Positions 38,957 through 51,092 of a DNA stretch of 64,000 nucleotides are shown in pieces. How positions within the stretch are numbered: the first letter of the stretch is position 1; each line of letters opens with the position of its first letter. Source of the DNA: Phytoseiulus persimilis (lineage: Eukaryota > Arthropoda > Arachnida > Mesostigmata > Phytoseiidae). Below the pieces are notes generated by a model that saw only the letters and a program-made list of their open reading frames with translations, was not told the DNA's origin and did not search any database. Position numbers and translations under genes: made by a program. Location of the stretch: the NCBI GenBank assembly GCA_037576195.1, contig CM075104.1, positions 26,614,211 through 26,678,210 of the forward strand, given 5' to 3'.

Positions 38957-39847
38957 ATAGTTAAAACAAATTGATGTCGACGACAACTTCAAGCGGTGGA
39001 ATTCAACTCGTTAGCGGAGGCGAGCTCCGACCCTAACTCGGCAGTTTGCCCAATTTGCCCCGGGGTAAGCGTTTAACCATCAACAACGAACCAACAGCCG
39101 ACAAGAGCGAATTGTTAACAAGCGAATTCATTGCGCAGTGACTGCTTTCGCCCCTTCTAGGGCATGCACCAGCGAGCTTTCTCCCTCGTCTATCTCAGCC
39201 AGCTATTCGAACCCTGAGGATTTGTGCACGGGGCCGCTAACTGAAGCTCGTACATCCGAGCATTATTCATCTATCGGTCGAATCATATTGCGATTAGCGA
39301 GTCTGCGGCGACAGAAAACCGTGACAGCGCGGAACCAGGTCGAGAACTTGGTCGTACTCATGGAATAGTTCTGAATATTTTGACATATCCGGATTGAGTG
39401 TTCATCTCACTAATGACAGAGGAAGCTCCTCCGAGAAAGACAATCGCGTTCGCATGGCCTCCTCCTCCTCGGCCTGATAACCGTTCGAGGATTTCTTCTT
39501 CAGATGATTGCCTTGGAATCTCTTGTTGGTGCCGCTAGCGGTTTTCGTGTCCATGGGTGCTGATGTTGGCGTAGGCAGCACCGGTACTATACTGAGCCGC
39601 CCGAAGTCACGGGTGGTCGATCTTTTCTTTTCAACTCTAGCCACTCTCGGTTGGTTCCTGTCGAAATTCTCTCTGACTGACAGTGATTAACGATCCGATA
39701 TTATGTAATAACGATGGTGTGCACGACGCCGGCCGAACTGCTTGATGCCACCGGCCAGGAGCGAAATCTCGCTTCCAGCAAAACGACCTACCAAGCCATG
39801 ATATCTACGACAATCGAACTTGCGAGCAACAGCGTGTGTGTTTTCGA

Positions 39848-40434
39848 ATGATCCGAAAATCGACCGGCATCGCCGGTTTTTCTGTCGTCCATGCGTTCAT
39901 GGATCTGAACCATCCGGGCACCGAGCGACTCATCGCTCAGCAGCGTCCCGCGACCGGCTATATGAAAATGTATTCGGTCGAGGAAAATATCAGAGTAAGT
40001 CATCGCGAGTCAGGAAAGAAAGGGTTGCACTTGATGGAGTGCCTCCCGGGGATCTCGAGTCGGTGATGAGGTAATCAACAGTGAGGTCTCACACTTTGGT
40101 CTTGGCGGTGTTCCTTTCCGCCTTCCGATTCACGTGTCTTCCCATCTCATTTCGACAGATCAACGCCACTCATAGCATGTACATCGTGCCCATTGGTGAA
40201 GGAGCCGAGAGATCGTCCGCGACGGCGACGCAATTCTCCCGAAAATTACGAGGATTCCTCGAAAAATCTCATAGGTTTGAAGATCGCCCAGGTCAAAGTT
40301 TCCGCACAACCGAGGCCGCGGTTCCGTTTTCCATTGGATTGTTCACGACCAAACCGCTGCTGGGGTGGCTATTCTGCTCATGTTCGATAAAATCGAGGTC
40401 TAATGAGTTTGAGTCGAGTCGTTCGGTTGCATAG
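39848..40434 (+). CDS. Candidate two-exon gene, unknown product
   Basis: I do not recognise this protein. The first exon would run from the ATG at 39848 to 39994 (49 residues beginning MIRKSTGIAG) and end at a consensus donor GTAAGT. An acceptor TTCGACAG at 40151-40158 allows a 164-base intron in phase 0, and the second exon runs 40159-40434 to a TAG. The joined frame is 140 residues, with an N-glycosylation-type Asn-Ala-Thr at the junction and no clear signal peptide or domain. A separate 45-codon frame from an ATG at 39713 overlaps the start in another phase, as an upstream ORF or a different first exon. In its favour are the strong donor and in-phase acceptor; against it are the lack of homology and the general stop-poor background. 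Confidence 0.3.
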
Positions 40435-43400
40435 AAGGGTTGGTTGGACTCGCTCGCTCGCTCGCTCGATTGTATGGTTGGTAGGTCTGTCTGCACGTCG
40501 TTCTGCCGGCCCGTCGTGGTCTAAGCACTTCGGGTCTGTGATTGAGGCGAAGAGTGATCAATCTCTCGAACAAAGATGGAACGAAACTTAGCGAAAGGAA
40601 CGAGAACTCCCTCCTCTCCAGCACTATCCTTTATTTCCTTTTAGTTCTCATGTTGTGTTACGCAGCCTGGCTCTGTGGGGGAGGTTGTACATTCAACTCA
40701 ACTTTTCTCACTATGAGCCCGTCCTCAAGCTGAAAGAGGGTCTCCACGATGGGGTCGTCTGTTGAACTCCTGCTGGAGCTGCGTCTCGATCGACATAATT
40801 GACCGTGACGTCTAGCCGCCTTGTTGACAATGTGGCACGACGACCGATCTGCGTAAAAGCCGGCGGCTAAGCAAGTTAACCGGTCAGACGATCAGAAGTC
40901 CTTGCGCCCCACATCAGCATTTCATTGCTCATGGACCGTAGTCGAGGAGCGGAAGGACAATGAGATCCATCAATGTATCCAGTCACTCCTCACTTCCCTA
41001 CTCCATGTAATCCCACCAGGACCTCCCTCCAACTTTCCACTCTCAAGTCTTTCAAGTCGACGATGGCACCGGCGCAGCGTCGAGGAAAGGGGTTGGTTGG
41101 CTGTTCGTTTGGGCTTCTTGACAGTGTGTATCCCTTCGCCGGCTATTACCCTCAATGGTCCCTCGCGTCCAGCCTGCTTCAACTTCTCCGGCGGAACCAG
41201 ACTCTAGTGCGTTTTCCGACTCCCCGACACAAGTTTCCTGGCGTCGGGAGAAACGGAGGAGCGATCAAGACGACCCGGTGGAAGGAAGCGGGATCGGCCA
41301 AGGAGGGACCGGAGGAACTTGTAAATCACTGACTATTCTCGTCCTGAGCAGCGTTGGTACTCGAAAATGTGTCGAAGATGCTCAACGTACTGATGGCGAT
41401 CTCATTCGACGCCCTCGGCGGCGCGTGTTTTCCTGTCGGCAATTACCAGAATACTGATGCTGCAAGATCACGGCCGCTATATCGCACTTATTCCGTTGTA
41501 GGGCGTCGAGTCCGCCAGCTGGATATCGCAACTTGCGACCAATCAGACGGTTATCTTGACTCAGAATGTTCCGTTAGTTCTCTCTCTCCACGTACAACTT
41601 CCAATTTGTCTCCGTCTACCCTCGCACCGTCTCCTTCGATATGGTCGAGACGCTCTTTGTTGGCAACGGGAACAATGACTGATACCTAGAGCTATAAGTT
41701 TCAAGAGCAAAATAATTCACGCTCGTTTAATACTAGTACTGACTTCGGTTCGTGGCGAGCGTTCATGGGGAAAATACGGAGCATAGTCAAGAACGGAACT
41801 GGGAATCACTTCGAGTGCCAACCTGGGTTAGTATAGGAACATTTCTTATCGCGGTCCGCGAGTTGCCTTTGACTCCTCCAATAATTTCGCTGCACCTGGC
41901 CCGCTCGAGGGCAGTGCCGCTGCCTTGTCCCCCGTCGGCAGGTCCCCGATCGGCTTCATGGCGAGATCGCTGACTTTTCGCTATGAAGGAGCTCTCCGAG
42001 AGTCGGTCCGAGGCTCCGTGTCTTCCACATCATTAATCATTGTCAAATCGTTCTTCAGGAATCGTATTAAATTCAAGATTTAAGCCCTGTCTTCGATTCG
42101 CCACCAGCCATTGGTTAACATGACTCCCAATCGGTTAGAAGCCATCGTTCCGGCAACAAGCGACATCGAGGCGGACAAACTCGGCTCAAACAGTCGGTCA
42201 AGCCATGGCGAAATTTCATCACTCACATAATCCCGCGCCGACTGGATCAATAAGTGATCCCGTGCAGCTCGCGGCCTCGCAGTGATAAATGATCAACGTA
42301 GGCGCTGTCTGATTTTCCACATCAGTCAGACGGGGTATAAAGAACAACGCTCGGAGCGGCGGCCTCGTTGTACTTAAAAGTCTGCAGTCTCATTGAAACG
42401 AGTCTACAAACCGAGTCCAATCCGCGTCCCGTTCGGTGAAAACTCGAGCCGGGTCTCGGGAGCAGACATCGCAGTTCGAGGAAGAATCCGGAAGCTTCGG
42501 ATTCCTTGGTGCCCACCTTATGTAAGTCCTGTCGAGAGCGTTTGAACGAAATTTAGGGAGCGACTCGCAAATTGAAGAACGTCGGGCTGTTCCACAGCAC
42601 TCGGGCAAACAACGTTGCGTTGTTTTCGTTCGATGGGGGCTCGAAAAGCATTTTTGTTGTTTTTAAAAGTGGAAAGAGGGAGCGAGATCTTCTGAGGCAT
42701 CGTTTTGCTCTCCCTCCATCAAGGGGTTGGAGCACCTCAGTCATGTTGGCTTCCTTCATCATCATCCATCGCAGCAGTGCTGGTAGCATCTGAGCCTTCG
42801 TCGTCCTCGGAGTCGCTATCCTTCAATTCCTCTCGCGGCTCCTCCGCTGCCACCACACGCCACCTTCAAGTGCACACCAAATATTTTCGCTTCGTATTAG
42901 GTAGCTAGCCTCTCTCTTCATCGCTCTCGGTGTACTTTTTCGTTTTATGCTCGCCGATATTTGTTTTAAAGTTGATGTTGTGGCGTCAGACTCTTCTGCC
43001 TCTCGTTCGACCGTTCGTGTCTTTCTCCCTGGCGTCGTGCGTTGATGGCTCTCTAGTCGTCGGCTAGGGGAAATTGACTTTGACTTGTTTATCGAGATCA
43101 ACTTCTCTCTGAAGCCCTCGTGAGCCTATCTCTTCCTCGGCAACGGAGAGACCAAAAGTGCTGGACCAATAGCAGAACGAAGACGAACTTTGTTTTGAAG
43201 CCGACGCTCGTACAGAACTGGAGGCAAGATCGAGTTGCATCGCATCCGTCTCACCTTGCCATATCTCCACTGCTCCCCTCAGTTTGGTCGAGCTCGCCCC
43301 ATTGCACTTCGTGGGCCTCGCAATATGAAAACTGGTCGTACGAATACCAGCGAACTCGGATTGGCCCTTTGTCCCCCATCTGCCCAATCCTCCATCATCC

Positions 43401-44044
43401 CCCCTTCACTCAGGAGATAAGAAACCCCTCCACAGTCCAGGTCGAATCGTTCCAGCATCGAATTTCATCATATAAGCCCGAATATTGACATGCCAACGTT
43501 AATTTCTTCTCAGGGACACCACCCCGACCCTGGATGACATGATGGATTACTAGTCCTCCTCTTCGGAGGTATGCTCAGAGCATTGCGAGATCAGCATTGG
43601 TTCTCGGAATCTTGGGCATCGCTCATCGGAATTCCGTCGTGAAGTCTCCTTCTAAACAACTTTCCGCATTCCCGCGGAGGCAAACGTTAGGACATCGTTT
43701 CCCGGCAGTTCGTCGGCAGTTGAACTCTGTTCGCATGATCAGATAGCTGAACAGAGCTGTGCGACGAGCAACAACGCCGCCAGGTTACATGGCGAAACCT
43801 CGCTCTCCGAATCGCGATTCCAGGTTCGAAAGATCCCCGCGAAACCACCGAGAGCGCAGCGATACGAACGACGCCTATACATCATCTCTAACCGTGTGTG
43901 CACGATGCGCGTGAACCCGGGCCTGTTCGATGTCACGGGTTCCGCGGCGCCCCTGGTCAAGTTGCCGGAGCTTCACGCCGCAGCTAGCGAAGATCGTCGC
44001 CGCGCGAAATCTCTGAGCCTGTATCGTGAATTACCCTCCTCTGC
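40435..44044. other. No supportable gene; open-frame fragments
   Basis: Several short frames read like protein (for example about 41350-41690 on the plus strand in two phases, ending at a TGA and a TAG close together), but none joins into one model with consensus splice sites. An open plus frame without a start codon runs about 43654-44117. Recorded as unresolved. Confidence 0.4.
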
Positions 44045-44974
44045 TTGTCTGCTAGTTTTCGAGAACGTTGTCGACGGAAATTTTCATCGGCTGCGGGGCA
44101 TTCGCCTGGGGCATTAGGTAAAAAATCTTTTGGGACAGCCGTTTATTGCAAATCAAGAATCCTATTCTTCTGTTGGTACAATGCAACTGCAGCCGACGCT
44201 TGCGACTGTCATTTGAGGATTCAGCATGTCGCGGGGGCACAGTTGGCTCTGATCATGGCCGGGTTCATGGCCCGAGCTCCGTTGAAGATGAGCGTGCACG
44301 TAGCTTTAAGATCATCATCAGTTAAGGAGGGGCGCATGGCAGCGTCTACAGTTCCGCCGAACGTTGCCTCTCGTCGAACTTCATGGTGGGTGCGCGAATT
44401 TGCCGGAGATGTTCCGCGCGGTCTGGAGGCGCTCGAAAAAATTGCGGGGGGAACAGAAGCAGAATCAGAGGTGGAAGGGATTCGACGGGAGAAAGCGAAT
44501 CGCAATCTGGTGCCTGTCCGGATAAGAATTTTTTCTTGCACTTGTGCCGCGAGATGTATTCATTGCGAGGTGCCGACGCAAGTTTCGGACAAGGTTTCCT
44601 CCCCCGCGCGAAGAAAACGTTTGAAGAGGCAGAGGGCGATACTTCTCAATAGCAAGGAAACCCTACCCCTGGCGCTCGCCTTCGATACACCCCGTTCCCA
44701 CATCCCTCGCAGCTTCCTCCTTGCCCTGCACTTCTTCATCCTGCTCCCCGGCTACATAGTCCCCATGGTCATTCCCGAACACCCGCCCCCGCGAAAAAGT
44801 CCGAAAGCGCCGCCAGTCAGCCACGAAAAGGAGAACGAGAAAGCAGATATGCAGATGGTTCTGCGAAAAATCCCAACAACGAGAGATCGTTTGCCTGCGG
44901 ATCCGATTTCGCGAGATCCACGAGTCATTGTTCCGCCCTTTGTTTCGTTCGTCGACCTGGAATATTGTTATTAG
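44045..44974 (+). CDS. Longest open frame in the window (309 codons), unknown product
   Basis: No stop codon occurs for 309 codons, longer than the background in this window. The frame opens at a TTG. The first ATG is at 44255 (context GATCATGG), giving 240 residues. Seen in the translation: a basic middle with an Arg/Lys cluster (RRKRLKRQR), one hydrophobic segment near the C-terminal third (beginning SFLLALHFF) that could be a membrane span, and a charged Pro/Lys tail. No family is recognised. Against it, the minus strand has a competing frame (44541-44221) ending in TGA with an AATAAA about 75 bases downstream (complement of 44142-44147) and a pyrimidine-rich acceptor upstream, and a further minus frame at 45034-44663 uses exactly complementary codons. 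Only one strand is likely to be coding. Confidence 0.25.
   Translation: MSASFRERCRRKFSSAAGHSPGALGKKSFGTAVYCKSRILFFCWYNATAADACDCHLRIQHVAGAQLALIMAGFMARAPLKMSVHVALRSSSVKEGRMAASTVPPNVASRRTSWWVREFAGDVPRGLEALEKIAGGTEAESEVEGIRREKANRNLVPVRIRIFSCTCAARCIHCEVPTQVSDKVSSPARRKRLKRQRAILLNSKETLPLALAFDTPRSHIPRSFLLALHFFILLPGYIVPMVIPEHPPPRKSPKAPPVSHEKENEKADMQMVLRKIPTTRDRLPADPISRDPRVIVPPFVSFVDLEYCY
44221..44541 (-). CDS. Alternative minus-strand terminal exon opposite the long plus frame
   Basis: This frame ends at the TGA at 44223-44221, and the minus strand then carries AATAAA at 44147-44142, a normal distance for a 3' end. Upstream a long pyrimidine tract ends in CTCCAG, a good acceptor shape, near position 44425. 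The C-terminal part contains SLTDDDLKATCTLIFNGA and three cysteines near the end. No homology is recognised. It is mutually exclusive in practice with the plus-strand candidate. Confidence 0.2.
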   Translation of the reverse strand: MQEKILIRTGTRLRFAFSRRIPSTSDSASVPPAIFSSASRPRGTSPANSRTHHEVRREATFGGTVDAAMRPSLTDDDLKATCTLIFNGARAMNPAMIRANCAPATC

Positions 44975-47900
44975 TGGAATGAGATTCAATTGACGATAAC
45001 ACATCGGTGCACGGTCGTGCTTCCCCAGACACACAGTTAACCGGAGGAGATAAGATTTCTATTGATGGCCTCATAAAAACAGCCGACGATCTTCTCGAGC
45101 CGGTCTCGTAGGAATGGTCGACGTGTCGCCCGGTTGCCTCCTCCGGAATCCCTTGATTCCAGGCAGAAGGCGAGAAGACTCCGAGATTCGAGCCGCACGA
45201 CGGAAATGATATTCAGTTTATAACGGACAAACGACTGTTTCCCCAACTGACCCGAAACATTCGTTCGCGAATATTCGAGAAAGGCCCTGCACGATCTCTC
45301 AGAAGAGAATGCTCGACGCATCGATCGCCAATTCGAAGTCGCTCTCCCCCTGAAGGTAATTCTTGTCTGACTGTTCCCACCCAACGAGCTTGACGGCTGG
45401 CTGGCGCAAGAAAGATCAGGAATGGATTCTTCAGCTGCTGCTGCTGCCAGGTACAGATAATAGAAATCAATGGCTTCTCCTCCTTAGTCGTTCCCGCCTT
45501 TATTTCCTTTATGCCGTTCGTCCGTTTTTTTCTCCTCTCGCTTCCATTGCCATCATCTCTAGATCCTCACTCACTTCGCCCTTTTCTCCAAACTAAGGGA
45601 AGGGATGTTCTTGCTTTCGTTGGTCCGCCAGCGCGCTCGTCGCTCGGTTCGTTTCAATACGGATCATATGCAGACCATTACAGACTTTCCTCCCATCGGA
45701 TCCCCGTGATCTCTTCCGATCCACTTGCCAGCCATCGCGAACTGCTGGCCGAGGGGCAACATGAACTTTCTTTGAGCAGGCGGGCAGGATGGCTGGCTAA
45801 CAGGCCTGCTCGGCCGACGGCTCCGCGATCCTTGGAGAGCGATTTATAGCGTCAATGGCGCGTAACTTTTCATTTGTGCATTTCTCTTATCTGGTTTGTT
45901 GAACGCTGGATAGGACGATGACTAGGGAGGAGAGCATTCGTTCTACGCGTATTGCCCGGAGCTGCTTCACCCCGTTTAGGACATCAAGGCAGGTCGTTGC
46001 AAGTGAATATTTTTGCTCACCAAAATCCAAGGAGACGAATAAACCGACAGCGGTCGGGATGACCTGCTCACTGTCAAAGTCCGTTGATCACCGATTAGTC
46101 CGCGGAGTTGTTGCTCCGCAACATGAGAGTTATCGTATGAGATGACCGCATTCGCATCCTCCACACAACAAGAAGTGACTCCACCAGATTCATCATTTTC
46201 GATTCGAGAGCTCGATATCGCGAGGGGGAAACTAGCAAGCGCAAAATGTCAGCGTTTTCCTCCTAATGGCACAAGAGAGCTGAGTGACGCTAATCATGCG
46301 GTGTTAATGAAACGCGAGGCAGTATTGCATTTCTGAGGACAGATCAACCGACAGACAGACGGCTCATACAACTTGCCCTCGTTTGCTTTGCCCTCTACAA
46401 CCCAGTTGCGCAACGGTGCGCCCTCGGTGCTCTGCCTGCTGCTCTCTCGGGCCGGGACGTTGTTGAACGAAGCAACCGGGCACCGAGGAAGGAGCAATGT
46501 GAGGTAAGAGCGGAGAAGGATGGAGCGGGGCTTCATTCACATAGTTCACCTCTTGGCTCTCAGATGATTTATTGAATGCTGTGCCATTTTTCGCTTTCCA
46601 TTTAGCAACGAAACGGAGAAGGCTCACAGACTCTCTCGTTTTCTGTATGAATGGCAAACTCGCAGCCTCACTGGATAGCTCGGTGCCGGGGTCGTCGATT
46701 CGTTGATTCCGCCTGCCAGTTGCTTTATCTCCACCAATATAGAGGTTCGCCGTCGCCGAGATGAGCCGACGTTGATCTCCCGCCCGGAACGAAGGTTCCC
46801 GGCGACTGTGCCAGCAACACCACCAAGTTTTCGAGGCTGCAATTGAAATCCTTCTCTTGAGTAACAATCAAAAAACTTGAACAAGCATAGCCGCTTCGAT
46901 CAAAACAAAACACAAGGGCTCTTGAGAACACGGGGGAGAGAGCTTTCGTCTGCCTGCCTGCCTCCCCGCCCGTCGGTCGGTCTAACCCTCCATTGGAAGG
47001 ACAGCTTGACAGTTAGCACAAAGAGTTCTCGCTTTGGTTTGTGCGCCTCCATAGCCCGTGGCTGTTTCAATTTGAGCGAAAGCCCGCGCAACGTCCGCGT
47101 TTTCTCCTCCGATCACTTTCTAGTTTCCTTGCTCCCCTCAAACGCACACCATGCAAGCGCCTCGTGGCATTCCCACACCCGAACTCACGAAGCGTGCTGC
47201 TACCATCGAGTACGAGGATGTCCAATGGAACTTCTGCAGCTCTCCTCCTCACTCACATGAGGTGTTGATTATAAGAGACATTTCCATGAGAGCCTCAAGA
47301 GTCTGGGAGGATTTGTTCTTCGTCGTCTTCCGTTCGGATATCATCACTGTTCCCTCTGGCGGAGGAAGTCCCTTTGAAGAGGAAGATGGAGTGCCTCAAA
47401 TGACCCCCTGCTACTGACCAAAACGAACACCCGGGCTGGCTGCCCATGCATTCATCCGTCCGTCCAGCTCGACTGCCGGTTCGCTCACTGATATTCTGTG
47501 CAAACACCAGCAGCCGTACTTCGATCCCTGCTGAGAAAGCTTGACTCGTCCTACAACAGTTCCGAAGTTCTACCCCAGAGCTCCCGGACCGTCCATGCCA
47601 CACACTATCAGTTAAAACTGCTCATGTTTGCATTGCCCGTCCGCCTGACGCATTCATTTCTGAACTGCGAGTTTTAGCGTACCATTCAATTAGACTACTG
47701 CTACATCAATACAAATAGAGCCTACGACGAAGCGAGTGAGCGATGAGATCGTCAAATTGCGAGGATCTCCTACAGTGGATCTCTACGCGAACTGATCCGA
47801 GAACGAAATGAAATGGGAATCAAGCACAGACTGCGTGCAGCCGCTGTCAGAAGACGCATTCCTTGGAATGAAACGAGGGCTCGAGTCAACGCAGAGAAAA

Positions 47901-50900
47901 TCCGATACAGAAATGGACAGTAATTGAACTATGAAACTACGCGTTCGTATACAGAGGAAACGCTAACCCAGTCCAGGAATTGTTCCCTCGCCCCCTGTAG
48001 TCGGAGATTCAGAGAGAAAGAGAAGAGTAAGGGCAAGGAAGCAAAAAATCGGTGGTTTTTATTCGGTCGTACGAGGGCCGCGTAGTCAGCTTACCAAAAT
48101 CTGTTCCTCCAGTATAAAAACAATAGGAGCGAACTCCGTTGTTACAGCCATCGCACAGTGGGAAGTTCAGGCGAAACAGATGAACAAAAGCCAGTTGAGC
48201 TGCCGATTCAAAATGTTTTGCATCCTGTCGTCGCTGGAAACCGGACTTCTTTAGTGGCATGAATCTTTCGCGTGTCTGAATTTCGCGTAGAAACCGATTC
48301 GCCCTCCATCGGAACAGAGTTCTGCTTCTGAGAATTCGCTAACCTTGAAACGATGAATCGAGTTCTCATAGACGGTTGGAGGACTGTGTGGACTCCGGAG
48401 CACATATCCATGGACCTTCCGAATAACCAGTCTCCTCTCCGAAGCTCGTTGGAACCTCAGCCGTCCGATGATATGTGCAGCTTCGAGCTCACTATTTTCG
48501 GAGTTACTTATGACAATTCGGCGGATCTCGGAATCCACTATCGAGGATGGATAGACAGCGAGAGTGTATGATCGCAAACAAGCCACGTGTTACAGGAGTG
48601 ATTCATTTCTGCGCATCTTCAGATGGAGAGATCCTGGTCCCAGACTTGTGGATTCCTGCTTCAGGTATTCGGTCCCAGCCTTGTTCTTTTCGAATGCTCA
48701 AGATTCATATCCGAGTGAGGAAAAGTCTGCGCGGCCTGACCAAACAGAAACCCTTGAAAAACACGGAGTTTGGAGCCCGCTGGCCCTACCGTTCCATACT
48801 CAGATCCGAGGGGTTATCTCAAATCGCGCCATACGCAGGTTTGCGCAGTCAAGGGAGAGGAAACGAGCTCTCGAGTGAACGAGTCACAGCAAGAGAGCGA
48901 AGAAAAGAAAGGAACGAGGACACAGTGGAGACCCTAAGCCGATTAGCTGCGAAAAATTAATTATTGCGGATATTTGCGCTCCAATAATGATCAAAATAAT
49001 CACGGCCCGCACACAACTGCGAAGTTAACCTTAGGATGTCAAAGGAAATGACAATACAGTGTACGTTGCTTCCATGCGGCTCAAAAAAAGTCTCGGTTCG
49101 CAATCTGACAACTCTGTTCTCCCTTGTGCGTTTCCGGGCAGATCATCAAGAGCTCATAGACCTCACTGATCCATCAATTATTCGATCCCCGAGGCAGACT
49201 GTCTCGAGGTCGCAATCCGACCATCAAAACGTCAAATCGATACTCAAAGCAACCTTACATGGACCTCTTCCACAGCATCAGGAACAATCCGAGATTCAGG
49301 CGAGCCCCTGCGCGTCTGAGAATCTCCATCATTACTGCGGGGAAATTCTTCGGAGCGGAGCCAGCCTTGCGATCGGTGGGTTCGCGGCCTTCTCCAACTG
49401 AGACCACAGACGTTACAACATTCAAAATGAGGTTCGTGCGAACAGAATGGGACTAACCGGTCGGATGCTTGGTTAGATGGCAGCCACGCAGTTAGACCTT
49501 TTGAAAAATGAGAGGCTATTCCGCCGCTGCTGGTGCCGAGGATGGAGGAACAGGGGTTTCGTGGGTATGCCTACACCCTTTTCCCGTCGCAACTCGTTGG
49601 TGCATCCCTCTTCAAGCTGCAGCATCAACTGCGCCCGCTGCTGCGCACAGAGAACACGGGTAAGAGCTGAAAGTGAGTGTAATGGCAGAGGATATATCAA
49701 AACAGTAAAAAGAAGAAAACACACGACGCTACATTTAACCCCTGAGTGGCTCTTTTTACCAACAACCCCTTCCATTTTCTCTTTATCTCTTCTCTTTCGC
49801 TCTATCTCTGGGAACTCCCCTTCCACTCACAAAGAGAGTCCAGACGGAAAGCTCTCTGCTTAATTGTTAAGGCATTCATGCACGCACGCACCGTTGACTA
49901 ACAACATAGCAGTGACTCTGACAGTCAGCCAACTGGTCCCGCCAGGAAAGAAACGGCGAAGCTTGAAACCTCGATAATTTCGACAGTCTCCATTGGTGAC
50001 GTCTGCGGCTCCTTCCAGCTCGTTTGTTCAACGCTTGACGAATGGGTCGCGAATGCCGTGTCAGGCGTAGATCACACCTAGTTAACGAAGCTTTCGCACC
50101 TCAAACTGGGACTCCGACTTGAACGCCGATCAGATGGGCGAAACAGGCCCTCGACAACATGCATCTTGATATTCTATTATCGTAGTTTGCACATTGGTCG
50201 CAAGAGTACGAGTAGAGCGAAAAAGTAACAGGCTGACCGAACTACCCATGAGGCGAGCTGCTCGGCCGTACCAGAACCAACCGGCGTCGGCCGACAAGTA
50301 ACAGCCACTAAAATGGACACAAAGTCTTAAATAAACAACGAGGATCCATTAGCTAGTGTGCGAGCTGGGGAGGGAAGAGTTCTATGTGGAAGATTTTAAT
50401 GTTCCCTATCTGTAGTGTGCAACGGTAGCAGCAAAGAAGGTGGCTACTCCATTCTGTGACTTCGCGTCGTATACATCTCTGTGTCACCTTCTTTGTCTCA
50501 ATCTTTATTTCTCGCACATCCTGCCAGCCTTCAATAGGTAACGCGGGTCCGCCTCCAGCACCATCACGGACACCAGCAGCGACCGCCGCCGCATTAGCAG
50601 AGGCACGTGTATGTATTGCTCCTCCAGACTGGACATTGGAGAAGTGTGATGAATGGTTGGATTAAAGGCTGTGGGCAGGCGAGCGAACGGGTGAATGGGT
50701 GACCAGCGTTGAAATATTCCTCTCAAAACGCCGTGTCTTGGCTTGAGGTGACCAGCGAGCTAAAATTCGAAAGATACACTTCTTGATGGATTAAACGTCA
50801 GATAGCAAACACGCTGATGACGACGACGATGATGGCAAGGAGCCTTTAATCGGTTGGGCGAAAGTTAGACGAGTCAGGATGTGTCGGTTGATGAGTTTCA

Positions 50901-50912
50901 GGAGATGAATGA
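44975..50912. other. No supportable gene; scattered open frames
   Basis: Frames on both strands at 48251-48586 (minus, 111 codons) and 48353-48571 (plus, 72 codons with an ATG) overlap and read equally well, so neither was called. At about 49490-49659 all three plus frames are open and end at a GTAAGA donor (49660), which could mark a real exon of unknown phase. Otherwise nothing was identified. Confidence 0.4.
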
Positions 50913-51092
50913 ATGGAGCTCTCCGTTCCCCTCGTCCTGCTCCTCCTGACCGCCCGAGTCTTCGCAAAGTTCCAGCTGCTCGGAATCGAATCGGAGCCGG
51001 CGAAAGAACCAACGGTTCTCCGCCCATTATCAAGGTTGGTCCGAAACCCTGAAAATCAAGTTTCCCCACCCGTCATTGCCGCGTCGGAATAA
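50913..51092 (+). CDS. Candidate small secreted peptide (59 residues)
   Basis: A complete ATG-to-TAA frame starts MELSVPLVLLLLTARVFA, a textbook signal peptide: charged start, leucine core and small residues at the cleavage site. It is followed by a 41-residue Pro/Glu/Arg-rich mature part without cysteines. No family is recognised. It lies 550 bases upstream of the proline-rich secreted-protein gene, whose protein starts MELLVLTVALLGC. The similar opening suggests tandem relatives, although the mature parts do not look alike. The frame could also be the first exon of a longer gene. No AATAAA was found close after the stop. Confidence 0.35.
   Translation: MELSVPLVLLLLTARVFAKFQLLGIESEPAKEPTVLRPLSRLVRNPENQVSPPVIAASE

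Larger units (their letters stand above)
33614..39712. other. Gene-poor region, right part
   Basis: No recognisable gene. A plus-strand frame of 225 codons ends at 33823, but it runs through an 18-base poly-C tract and shows no domain. The interval includes a CGAC tetranucleotide run (37526-37549), a poly-C run (38035-38053), an AT-rich island near 36760-36800 and a 12-base palindrome TTAATATATTAA at 38945-38956. Confidence 0.45.

Noticed and set aside
48251..48586. Overlapping plus (72 codons) and minus (111 codons) frames that both read like protein
   Set aside because: No homology, splice pair or polyadenylation signal favours either strand.
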